Made by a program: the position numbers and the translations under genes. This document shows, one piece after another, positions 56,071 through 63,513 of a DNA stretch of 64,000 nucleotides. The stretch lies in assembly GCA_963664665.2 (NCBI GenBank), contig CAXXMH010000004.1:682001-746000 (forward strand). Direction: 5' to 3'. The DNA comes from Bin55 sp963664665 (lineage in GTDB: Bacteria > Pseudomonadota > Gammaproteobacteria > Pseudomonadales > Azotimanducaceae). How positions within the stretch are numbered: position 1 is the first letter of the stretch; each line of letters opens with the position of its first letter. The notes under the pieces were generated by a model. It saw nothing but the letters and a program-made list of their open reading frames with translations, ran no database searches and had not been told where the DNA came from.

Positions 56071-57021
56071 ATGACATACGGAACTGAATCTTTGAGTTGC
56101 CCGCTCTGGCTCAATAATCTCTTGCTTCAGCATCGGGATGCTTACGAGCCCGATTACCGTGGACATCTGACCGATCATCTGCCAATGATGTTGCTAGCCA
56201 TGCACGGATTCGGCGCGGATCGAGAGACGATCGAAACGCGACACCGACGCTATATTCGTCGTTTGGATTTAGCTGACGAAGTCGAAACGCCGAAACTTGC
56301 ACGAGTTGAGGACGGTTTTGGCGAGCGAAGGGCGTATCGAGCGTTGGTTCGCTACTTCGATGATGAAATAGCAAGCGCAGGCGTTGATGATACGCTAGCG
56401 GGTCATTTGCCAAAGATCATGAGTGGATGGGTTCGACATGCATTCCACGGCACCATCCGATTGGCCTACGGCATTAGGTTCAGTGTGGAGTCTGAAGTCG
56501 CTGCGGGATTAGCTTACCTTGCAAGCGCAGGTCCAGATGAAGACTTAGCAAGGATTGGGAAAGGTGCGACGAAATCAGATCGCTTTGCGTGGCCTCCATC
56601 TATCGACATTGAGTCCAGTCGATTTGACGATCGCTACGACGAAGTACTTAAAGCGAATACGTTTGCCGTTCATACCCACGTGCTCGCGGAAAATGAACGA
56701 CAGGTAGCCGAAGACGTCTTAGCGCTTTTCAATTACACGCAGGGCTTCTTCCCGTTACATATGGTGACAGGTACACACGCGCTTGGAATATGTGCTGATG
56801 CGATCGAGGAAAACGTGGACGGATTGATGAACGCAGGCATTTCAGCAGCGTATCTTGCGATCGAAGCTCCGATGTTTGTATCGAGTGCGACACCGAAGCC
56901 AATTAATATGGACTTCGCGCACGAGGTGAAAGTCGCGTTCTCGTGTTTAGACCAAGCTCGCCGTCTTAACAGCGTGCGCTATGAGAAAGCATCGGATATA
57001 TACGGCCGACCGTTTGTATAA
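56071..57021 (+). CDS. Questin oxidase-like family protein
   Basis: 316 residues, no signal peptide. The segments HLPMMLLAMHGFGADRETI, SGWVRHAFHGTIRLAYGI, TQGFFPLHMVTGTHALG and MDFAHEVKVAFSCLDQA match the helical, His-rich pattern of the questin oxidase-like family (AflY/GedK type), whose fungal members carry out Baeyer-Villiger-like ring opening of anthraquinones; the bacterial substrate is not known. It follows unbV copy 4 by 62 bases on the same strand and could be part of that transcript. Family call moderately firm. Confidence 0.7.
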   Translation: MTYGTESLSCPLWLNNLLLQHRDAYEPDYRGHLTDHLPMMLLAMHGFGADRETIETRHRRYIRRLDLADEVETPKLARVEDGFGERRAYRALVRYFDDEIASAGVDDTLAGHLPKIMSGWVRHAFHGTIRLAYGIRFSVESEVAAGLAYLASAGPDEDLARIGKGATKSDRFAWPPSIDIESSRFDDRYDEVLKANTFAVHTHVLAENERQVAEDVLALFNYTQGFFPLHMVTGTHALGICADAIEENVDGLMNAGISAAYLAIEAPMFVSSATPKPINMDFAHEVKVAFSCLDQARRLNSVRYEKASDIYGRPFV

Positions 57022-57093
57022 CGATTGAATCTAGAAGCCAATTCGATTACCGCGCTGCAGGAGACAACTAACCTGCGTGGTTTGCTTGTTTAG

Positions 57094-58329
57094 TTAGTTA
57101 GGTACCGCGTCTCGAGCCAACGTAAGGAATGTGGCGTTGTCGAAGTTCTGTGGAGCCGGGGTGTCGTGATAGTTCGTCGGAGTACGTACCGCACGTCCGT
57201 CGCCACGCCTAGTGTAACGAGTGAAACGGAGAACGACTAAGTCAAATTCAGGATAGATAACGATCATCTGTCCCTGTAAGCCGAATGCACCAACACCACC
57301 TCTCTCCACGGGCCACCAGTAGTACGAATATCTCGCGTTTTCGCGGGCTGGTCTCTGGCTGTATTCGATCCAGCCACTGGGTACTACTTGCTCCTCAATC
57401 CAGACGCCATCTCTCGAGAACAACACGCCAAATCGCGCGAAATCTCTCGCTGTACCGTCCATGCAACAATAGGTCAGCACATTTCCTCCCTCGTCGGTCC
57501 ACCACTCGCCTGCGAGTCCGATGGTTTGTCCGATGCGGAGATCGAAATACTCTTGAGCACTCATACCCGTTGACTGTTCAATGACCTCACCTGCGACCAT
57601 GACGTCAGCATTTGAATAGCCGATGTGTTGCTCGCCAGGATCACCGACGAGTTCTCGCTCAACAGCCATCGCAAGTTGATCAGCCGAGTTGTAGAACTCG
57701 GCGGCATTAGGTTCAGTCAACGCCGTGCGAAGGGTCATCATGTGATCGATAGTGATGTCTGCTTTTTTACCGTCGTCCCAAGCTTCAACGAATGCTCCAA
57801 CGCTTTGACCAAGAGCGGAAATGCGTTCCTCCTCGAGTGCAATACCCATCAATGCGCTTGTAATGCTCTTCGCAACTGACCAACTCGTCACGAGATCCTG
57901 TTGATCTCGATCTTCAGAATATCGCTCAAAGACGATGTAACCATTTTTGATGACGAGGACTGCCCCAGTGGCATTGCCTGTTGCGAATGCATAGTTCGAC
58001 GCCTCTTCGAGTTCATCCGGGCACAGCCCCTGAGATTCAGGCGACCTTGTTTCCCAGGAGTCTCGTGGCCAAACCAATTCGAAGGGTCCATCGGTAACCG
58101 TAACGGAGCATCCTCCGGCCACAGGTGTCGAAGGTGGTTGTGTAGGGGGTTGAGGCGAAGGCGGTGGATTAGCACTTTCTCCGCCGCCACCGCCGCCGCA
58201 TGCGGTTAGGTAGACGCACGCTATCGCAAGAGTAACGTAGCGCAGAAGAGAAGCTTCGATCTGGTGCGCTGTAGTACTAGCCGCTGTGCACGGCGACCTC
58301 ATCTGCAAGTCCTCGGACACGCTGCTCAT
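57094..58329 (-). CDS. Serine hydrolase of the beta-lactamase/class C penicillin-binding fold, lipoprotein
   Basis: 411 residues from ATG 58329, fixed by the ATGA overlap with the stop of the Rieske gene (58326-58329); the frame is open to 58353. Lipoprotein signal ending YLTAC, then a Gly run and a Pro-rich linker (PPPSPQPPTQPPSTP), typical of a surface lipoprotein. Catalytic domain: S-x-x-K in SWSVAKS (Ser151, Lys154), YSN in HIGYSNADVM, and FGLQGQM near the end in place of the KTG box. The family includes esterases, 6-aminohexanoate-oligomer hydrolases and beta-lactamase relatives. Substrate unknown. Coupled to a Rieske oxygenase gene. Confidence 0.88.
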   Translation of the reverse strand: MSSVSEDLQMRSPCTAASTTAHQIEASLLRYVTLAIACVYLTACGGGGGGESANPPPSPQPPTQPPSTPVAGGCSVTVTDGPFELVWPRDSWETRSPESQGLCPDELEEASNYAFATGNATGAVLVIKNGYIVFERYSEDRDQQDLVTSWSVAKSITSALMGIALEEERISALGQSVGAFVEAWDDGKKADITIDHMMTLRTALTEPNAAEFYNSADQLAMAVERELVGDPGEQHIGYSNADVMVAGEVIEQSTGMSAQEYFDLRIGQTIGLAGEWWTDEGGNVLTYCCMDGTARDFARFGVLFSRDGVWIEEQVVPSGWIEYSQRPARENARYSYYWWPVERGGVGAFGLQGQMIVIYPEFDLVVLRFTRYTRRGDGRAVRTPTNYHDTPAPQNFDNATFLTLARDAVPN

Positions 58330-59657
58330 GGATAGACGATGTTTTTGCCACAAAGATCGCCAAACCGTTCAGTTACCACGTCAGCCAAACTCTCCGTCGG
58401 TTGAGAAATGTAGTCACCTGATCGTACGCGATATGCGGCGGGATTGGATGCACCTTTCGGTTGATTTCCGCATTCAGCAGCCTCACACGCGTTTAGGATC
58501 GTCGCACGAAACCGCGTGATACCTAGATCAGTTTGCACCAACAATTCCCGGGCACGATCAGCAATGACTCCTTGACTATCCGCAACCGCTTGGTCTTGTT
58601 CGGAAATGTTTCCGATCCCCGTGTAGTTTACGCTTTGCTGCATATCTCGATCAATGAGGTAATCGTTTTCACGGCGACGTACGGGTATGAACTCTTCGTC
58701 GACTTCAGCGAATAGACCACTCCCTTTGAGATAGCGGTCACGTTCACGATTAGAAATCTCGCGATCTGGATGCCACGCATAGCAGAAGATCCAGCATGAT
58801 TCGTCGTCGTAAGGAACCCAAGTGTTCATCAGGCTCGTATCGTCCGGGAAGTTCCCAGGAGTTAGTGAGTGGTTGGGAAGCAGGTACTGCGTCATACGCC
58901 AGTAGGTTTGGTCATAGTCCGCGGTTCGCACGGCACAGAGTAGAAAACCGGCGTCGTGATCGAGAACCGTAAATCTCGGTGCACCGTCTTCGATGAGCCA
59001 ACGAAGCCTGGCTTGATTCGGGGGTTCATTTTCACCCTTCGTTGTTGGACGCTTGCCTGCATCGAGTAGGCTCGCTTTTTCGCCATCGTAAATTCCGGCA
59101 TGGAGATAGGAGAAATGAGCGGTATCGAGTCCACCTTCTACTGCTTGAGCCCAGTTGCACTGCTGAAGCTTCTTTGAAACAAATCTTTGTTCAGGTGGCA
59201 CCGACAAGTACTCAAAGTCAGGGAGTGGCGGTGGCGAATCACCAAAGTGTGCCCACACGATGTCGCCGCACTCCTCGACCGTCAGTGCTTCAATGCCGGC
59301 TCGCGGCATCAGCCGTGCTGCGACCTCCGGCGTCGCATTAGGGATGTCTACGCAGTTGCCATGGCGATCAAATTTCCAGCCATGGTAGGTGCAGCGCAAT
59401 CCACATGCTTCGTTCCGGCCGAAAAAGAGGTTCGCGCCTCGGTGCGGGCAACGGGGCTCAACAATGCCAACTTTTCCGAGTGTATCTCGAAATGCAACAA
59501 AATCCTCACCGAGGAGCTTCAATCGCACGGGTGTACAGTCAGGACTCGGCAATTCGCGTGAAAGTAGTGCAGGCATCCAGTACTTGCGGAACGTGCGACC
59601 CATAGAGGTGCCTGGACCGGTCTGTGTCAGTCGTACGTTGTCGGCGGCACTTAGCAT
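58326..59657 (-). CDS. Rieske non-haem iron oxygenase alpha subunit (phthalate 4,5-dioxygenase-like)
   Basis: 443 residues. Rieske [2Fe-2S] ligands: CPHRG (Cys70, His72) and CTYHGW (Cys89, His92). Mononuclear iron site: EGGLDTAHFSYLHAG with the bridging Asp and two His. The N-terminus (MLSAADNVRLTQTGPGTSMGRTFRKYWMP) and overall length match the phthalate dioxygenase type, which hydroxylates or demethylates aromatic rings with a separate reductase. No reductase gene is present in the window. Upstream of, and overlapping, the lipoprotein hydrolase gene. Confidence 0.92.
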   Translation of the reverse strand: MLSAADNVRLTQTGPGTSMGRTFRKYWMPALLSRELPSPDCTPVRLKLLGEDFVAFRDTLGKVGIVEPRCPHRGANLFFGRNEACGLRCTYHGWKFDRHGNCVDIPNATPEVAARLMPRAGIEALTVEECGDIVWAHFGDSPPPLPDFEYLSVPPEQRFVSKKLQQCNWAQAVEGGLDTAHFSYLHAGIYDGEKASLLDAGKRPTTKGENEPPNQARLRWLIEDGAPRFTVLDHDAGFLLCAVRTADYDQTYWRMTQYLLPNHSLTPGNFPDDTSLMNTWVPYDDESCWIFCYAWHPDREISNRERDRYLKGSGLFAEVDEEFIPVRRRENDYLIDRDMQQSVNYTGIGNISEQDQAVADSQGVIADRARELLVQTDLGITRFRATILNACEAAECGNQPKGASNPAAYRVRSGDYISQPTESLADVVTERFGDLCGKNIVYP

Positions 59658-59702
59658 AGACTCACTTCACTCGCGTCATCGAAGTAAGGGAACCTCACAG
59701 AC

Positions 59703-60101
59703 TTATTTATAGCGACGCGCAAGCGGCGATTTTTGATATGAGCCTTGCGTGGGGGCAAGTGCCGATCGTTGATTGACATAATCCGCGTTTCCAGCTAAGC
59801 ATCCCGCGATTTGGTAGGTGATTTCGTGACGATGAGTACGAACCTGCGCGTTGAGTGGGAACCGTATCAGACTATAGACCGGCTCGGCGGCCGGTGGGGA
59901 TGTCGTCAACTGGACAGTTCTAATCGCTGCCTCGAGGGTACCTGGGAAGCCGAAGCGGGTGGTCAGTTTTAGTCGCTCCGTCACAGTGCTGGCATGTATC
60001 GTGCTAATTGGTGTCCGTATTGATCGCACGATTGTCTCCGTACGTAAATCACGCATAAGCTCTTGAAAATCGCAATACATCAAGGTCAAATTCAGACTCA
60101 A
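59703..60101 (-). CDS. Hypothetical ORF, doubtful
   Basis: 132-residue open frame, Thr- and Arg-rich, without any motif I recognise (contains RFGFPGTLEAAIRTVQLTTS). It lies between the Rieske gene and the HicAB pair, next to mobile-element relics, and has no clear ribosome site. It may be a decayed gene fragment. Listed because it is the only sizeable open frame in a 600-base gap. Confidence 0.2.
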   Translation of the reverse strand: MSLNLTLMYCDFQELMRDLRTETIVRSIRTPISTIHASTVTERLKLTTRFGFPGTLEAAIRTVQLTTSPPAAEPVYSLIRFPLNAQVRTHRHEITYQIAGCLAGNADYVNQRSALAPTQGSYQKSPLARRYK

Positions 60102-60243
60102 TCACAAATACATGATCTTGTAGATCAATTGACCAATGCTACCCTCGGTTACTCAACATCTGCAGTGCGGCTGTCAGGGAGCGTCTGGCTAACGCCTCCT
60201 CGCAATCGTGGAAGATGCTTGACACACCTGCTTCGTGCTGATT

Positions 60244-60281
60244 TTGTTGTGTACATAAAGTGTGTATATAATTGTGTATGT
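60244..60281 (+). promoter_or_regulatory. hicA promoter with three TGTGTAyAT-type repeats
   Basis: A perfect -10 box TATAAT at 60267-60272, 17 bases after a weak -35 (TTGTTG, 60244-60249), lies just before the hicA ATG at 60278, so the transcript would start at or near the start codon (leaderless). Three repeats of TGTGTA followed by CAT, TAT or TGT start at 60248, 60261 and 60273 (spacing 13 and 12). They look like iterated half-sites for a ribbon-helix-helix protein such as HicB. Confidence 0.55.
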
Positions 60282-60460
60282 TGCGAAATAGCCGAGATAT
60301 CGTCAAGCGTCTCGAGGCCGAAGGTTTTAAACTCGTGAGTATTAAGGGATCACATCACAAGTTCAGAAAAGGTTCGGTGACCGTGGTCGTTCCGCACCCG
60401 AAGAAGGATTTGCCCATAGGTACTGCTCGGGGCATCGCTAGGCAGGTAGGCTGGAACTGA
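60278..60460 (+). CDS. hicA: HicA-type mRNA interferase toxin
   Basis: 60 residues, typical HicA length, from ATG 60278. MLRNSRDIVKRLEAEGFKLV, IKGSHHKFRKG with the catalytic His in GSHHK, and VPHPKKDLPIGTARGIARQVG are the standard blocks of the double-stranded RNA-binding-fold toxin that cleaves mRNA. Followed ten bases later by its antitoxin. HicA-first order is the usual one. Confidence 0.94.
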   Translation: MLRNSRDIVKRLEAEGFKLVSIKGSHHKFRKGSVTVVVPHPKKDLPIGTARGIARQVGWN

Positions 60461-60470
60461 GGAGGCAGCT

Positions 60471-60860
60471 ATGCACTATGTCGCCGTCATCAACAAGGAT
60501 CCAGGTAGCGCTTATGGAATCGAGTTTCCAGAGGTTCCGGGATGCTATTCAGCCGCGGACAACTTCGATGACGTTGTACCGAACGCCATTGAGGCGTTGA
60601 GCTTGTTTTTTGAGGACTGCGACCCGGTACCGCCGCTTGGTATCGAAGCAGTGCTAGAGCGAATTGCCGGAAGTATCGAGGAGGGTGCAGTATTGATGAT
60701 GATTCCATTTATACGCGATCGGAAACGGGTCGTACGGGTTAACTTGAGCCTAGAGAAGGAGTTTCTTGATACCCTCGACGAAACGGCGCACATGCGCGGC
60801 ATGACACGCTCGGCGTTCGTCGCGAAAGCAGCTGCGCGCGAGATTCTCGACCCTGCCTGA
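60471..60860 (+). CDS. hicB: HicB-type antitoxin
   Basis: 129 residues. The N-terminal HicB fold (YVAVINKDPGSAYGIEFPEVPGCYSAADNFDD) neutralises HicA. The C-terminal VVRVNLSLEKEFLDTLDETA and MRGMTRSAFVAKAAAREIL is a ribbon-helix-helix DNA-binding domain, consistent with the repeats upstream of hicA. A good ribosome site (GAGGAGG) lies before ATG 60471. Confidence 0.94.
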   Translation: MHYVAVINKDPGSAYGIEFPEVPGCYSAADNFDDVVPNAIEALSLFFEDCDPVPPLGIEAVLERIAGSIEEGAVLMMIPFIRDRKRVVRVNLSLEKEFLDTLDETAHMRGMTRSAFVAKAAAREILDPA

Positions 60861-61082
60861 ATCAGGCGCAGTTGTCAGCTGGGGTACTATTCCGTCGCGT
60901 TGGTTTCACTGAATACCGCTGCTGCCCACAACATTGAAATGGTCGGCAGCAGAGTTTGTGTGTCGTTTGTGGCGCGACAATCAAGTTGAGAATGTGTCAC
61001 GAAACTTGATGAGACTGTATTAGAGGCGGACGAGGCAGGGGGCGTTCCTAACACTGCCGCCGGATCATGTTTCGGCATTGTG

Positions 61083-61506
61083 TCACCTGTGGATTACCTG
61101 GGCCTGCTGGTTCTTTGATGAGTTGCTCCCCGTCAGCTTGACCTTGGTGTTGGCTGGCGTGGCCTGGAAGGCGATACGTCCGCGTCCGCGTTTGGTTTGC
61201 ACCGCGGTGCGCCTTCGATAGTTTTCCGAGTTGAGTTCAAAGATGGACGCGCAATGTACGAGCCCGTCGATGGCCGCAAGCAGCCGTTCGGCGAAGCGGC
61301 GTTTCAGGTCGACGAACAGTTCATCGCAATGGAATAATTCCGGCGGGTTGCGATCGCCGATGAGTTGATCGAGAATCTCATCAGAGATGCGTGAGAGCTG
61401 TTGTAGAGATGAATTCATGGTGGTCGCTCTATGCGGCCGGTAGGCTTGGCAGTTCTCAGCAAGTCCGCCGGCCCGTTAGTAGGTTCATACACGTAAATTC
61501 TGACAC
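61083..61506 (-). mobile_element. Truncated IS256-type insertion sequence with one terminal repeat
   Basis: A minus-strand open frame (61083-61418, 111 residues) encodes ISDEILDQLIGDRNPPELF and CDELFVDLKRRFAERLLAA, the N-terminal pattern of IS256/Mutator transposases. It then degenerates (TAVQTKRGRGRIAF) and stops; the DDE catalytic domain is absent. Upstream of its ATG, 61482-61506 reads on the minus strand GTGTCAGAATTTACG ... ATGAACC, resembling IS256-family terminal repeats and probably marking the outer end. Only one end is found, so this is a fragment. Confidence 0.55.
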
Positions 61507-61776
61507 TCTCTGGTCCAGCAACACCGCGCTGTCGCCCAAGTGCACCTTACAACCGGCCACCGCGATTCAGGATCACATCTTCTGGAAACAGGGCGACGAT
61601 CGCCGCTACGCGATGTCGGCGCACGTTCCCGAGGGTGCTCAAATCCTCCTGAAGGCCCTCAAAATCCGACACTCAAGCAAACGCCGCTTGATGCCTTAAA
61701 CGCGTTCTCAGACGAGGTCGCGCACGAAATATAGTGCCTTTTCAAATTTGTGAATAATTTGAGATAAACAACGTAG
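61507..61776. other. Gap between mobile-element remnants without a recognised gene
   Basis: A plus-strand frame is open to TAA near 61699 (reading ... AIQDHIFWKQGDDRRYAMSA ...) but has no proper start and no recognised family. It may be the tail of a gene cut by the IS256-type insertion. Confidence 0.35.
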
Positions 61777-61896
61777 GAGGCTGTTGATTTGCTCGATTTA
61801 GACACTCCACCTTATTTCTATCTCATTGATTTATTTGCATTATTTTGAAGTGTGTGTTCTATTTCAGATCTGTTTTAGGACTTTTTCAACAGCCTC
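61777..61896. repeat. 120-bp element bounded by 11-bp inverted repeats (MITE-like or IS remnant)
   Basis: Left end GAGGCTGTTGA at 61777-61787 and right end TCAACAGCCTC at 61886-61896 are perfect inverted repeats. The interior is very AT-rich and has no open frame. The GAGGCTGTTGA(AAAA) terminus is common among IS5/IS1182-type elements, so this is probably a miniature or internally deleted derivative. No target-site duplication is evident. It ends nine bases from the cofC stop codon. Confidence 0.6.
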
Positions 61897-61905
61897 ATTT
61901 CCTGT

Positions 61906-62577
61906 CTATTCTAGATACGCGTGATTGAGTTCCGAGAGTAGCGACTTAAACTCCGAATCAGAGTTAAGCAGTGCTCTCGTACGGGAGTCTTTGTTACTTG
62001 AATTTACAAGAAGGAGGTCGTTGGGGATATCAACATCAATGGCGAACGCCTCAGACTGCACGGATCGAACCTGCAACCCGAGACGCGTCGCGGCCTCAAC
62101 ATGCGGATGGTAGCTACGACCATCGAACACAAGTGGAAACGCGTTTGGCGGCGTACAAACCAGTGCGTTCGTACCGATCTTATGACTGTCGGGTACGATG
62201 GTGACGTCGGCGTGGTAGTGCAGAATGTGGTCGATATCTGACCCGGTGATTAACGGTACATCGCCTGGTACGATGATAGCTGTAGACGCGTTTAGGTCTC
62301 GTCTCACTTTCTCGCTAGCATCAGTGAGCGCATCTACCAGTGTGTGGGCTTGGTCACGGTAGAGTTCAATGTCCCATTCTTGCGCAATGCGACGGGCTTC
62401 GGCTGAACGAGAAGTTAATAAGATGCCATCGACCGACTTTGAGTCGACCAAAGCTTCCAACACATCGTAGAGCATCCCAAGCGCCAATCGCGATCGCGCG
62501 TCGGCGCTTAGTTGAGGCGATAGCCGTTGTTTCGCGTTCTCTGCCCCTTTAAATGGAACAATTGCCCAGACGCTCAT
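61906..62577 (-). CDS. cofC: 2-phospho-L-lactate guanylyltransferase (F420 biosynthesis)
   Basis: 223 residues. MobA/nucleotidyltransferase fold: WAIVPFKGAENAKQRLSP at the N-terminus (the P-x-K-x-x-x-x-K-x-R-L pattern of CofC), LTSRSAEARRIAQEW, TAIIVPGDVPLI (metal Asp) and YHADVTIVPDSHKIGTNALVCTPP. It activates 2-phospholactate, or phosphoenolpyruvate or 3-phosphoglycerate in some bacteria, with GTP for transfer by CofD. Third gene of cofE-cofD-cofC, six bases after cofD. Which three-carbon substrate is used cannot be told. Confidence 0.92.
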   Translation of the reverse strand: MSVWAIVPFKGAENAKQRLSPQLSADARSRLALGMLYDVLEALVDSKSVDGILLTSRSAEARRIAQEWDIELYRDQAHTLVDALTDASEKVRRDLNASTAIIVPGDVPLITGSDIDHILHYHADVTIVPDSHKIGTNALVCTPPNAFPLVFDGRSYHPHVEAATRLGLQVRSVQSEAFAIDVDIPNDLLLVNSSNKDSRTRALLNSDSEFKSLLSELNHAYLE

Positions 62578-62583
62578 GTTTCG

Positions 62584-63513
62584 CTATCGGAGCTCGTCAA
62601 TGAAATCTAAGCACACTTTGGCAAGCGCAATCTTGTCTTCAAGCGTCTTCATGATTGAAGGTGCTATCCGAACCTGTATACCTAACTTTACAACATCTGG
62701 CGCACGTGATCTGTCCTCTTCATCAAGTACAAAACCGTCCACGAGATCACGATAGTGCTCGGCTACTCGTGTGCAAGTTGTCGGCATATTGAGCTCGTGC
62801 ATCATTTTCGCGGTCGGTCCTTTGATTGCGCGATTACCGATGATCGGTGATACTGCAACCACGGGGAAGTCCCCTTCCAAGAGCAACGTTTTCATTTCAT
62901 CAACCTCGAGAATTGGGTCAATTGAGAGAAATGGGTTGGACGGACAAATGATCACCCCCGTGATTTCCTCGACGTCCACCGCCGGACTCAGCGACACTAA
63001 ATTGCGTTGATGGTATTCAAGTGCAGACACTTTCGGTTCGCACTTTAACCGGACGAAGTAATCCTGAAACTCCAATAATCCTTGATCCGTCAATACTCGT
63101 GTACGTAGCTTTGCATCGGTGGCGGGAACGATTTTGTGAGCTACGCCGAGTCGCGAACAGATGACTGATGTGACCTCCGTTAACGATTTCCCCTTACTGA
63201 GTAAACCGGTTCGAAATAGGTGCAGCGCTAAATCCAGGTCTCCGAGTTGGAACCAACTTTCCGCGTCAAGTCTTCTTAACTCGGTCAGGCAATCCCAAGT
63301 CTCATTTGCACGACCCCAGCCCGTTGATTCGTTAACAATACCGGCGAGGGTATAGGTCAATGTATCGATATCCGGTGAAATGCTCAACCCCATGTGCTCG
63401 AAATCATCGCCTACATTGACGACAAATGTGACCTCGTCTGGCTCGAGCGCGCGAGACAATCCCAAACTCAATTTCGCGCCGCCGACGCCGCCTGTCAGCG
63501 CGAGGATTGTCAT
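62584..63513 (-). CDS. cofD: 2-phospho-L-lactate transferase (F420 biosynthesis)
   Basis: 309 residues, normal for CofD/FbiA. Begins MTILALTGGVGGAKLSLGL, the conserved nucleotide-binding start. Further blocks: NVGDDFEHMGLSISPDIDTLTYTLAG, IICPSNPFLSIDPIL and VAVSPIIGNRAIKGPTAKMM. It transfers the activated phospholactyl or equivalent group to the deazaflavin Fo, giving F420-0. The start overlaps the cofE stop by four bases. No Fo synthase (CofG/CofH or FbiC) is in the window. Confidence 0.95.
   Translation of the reverse strand: MTILALTGGVGGAKLSLGLSRALEPDEVTFVVNVGDDFEHMGLSISPDIDTLTYTLAGIVNESTGWGRANETWDCLTELRRLDAESWFQLGDLDLALHLFRTGLLSKGKSLTEVTSVICSRLGVAHKIVPATDAKLRTRVLTDQGLLEFQDYFVRLKCEPKVSALEYHQRNLVSLSPAVDVEEITGVIICPSNPFLSIDPILEVDEMKTLLLEGDFPVVAVSPIIGNRAIKGPTAKMMHELNMPTTCTRVAEHYRDLVDGFVLDEEDRSRAPDVVKLGIQVRIAPSIMKTLEDKIALAKVCLDFIDELR

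Noticed and set aside
60887..61078. 63-residue minus-strand frame after hicB
   Set aside because: Low-complexity Ala/Ser/Thr sequence beside an IS fragment; not convincing as a gene.
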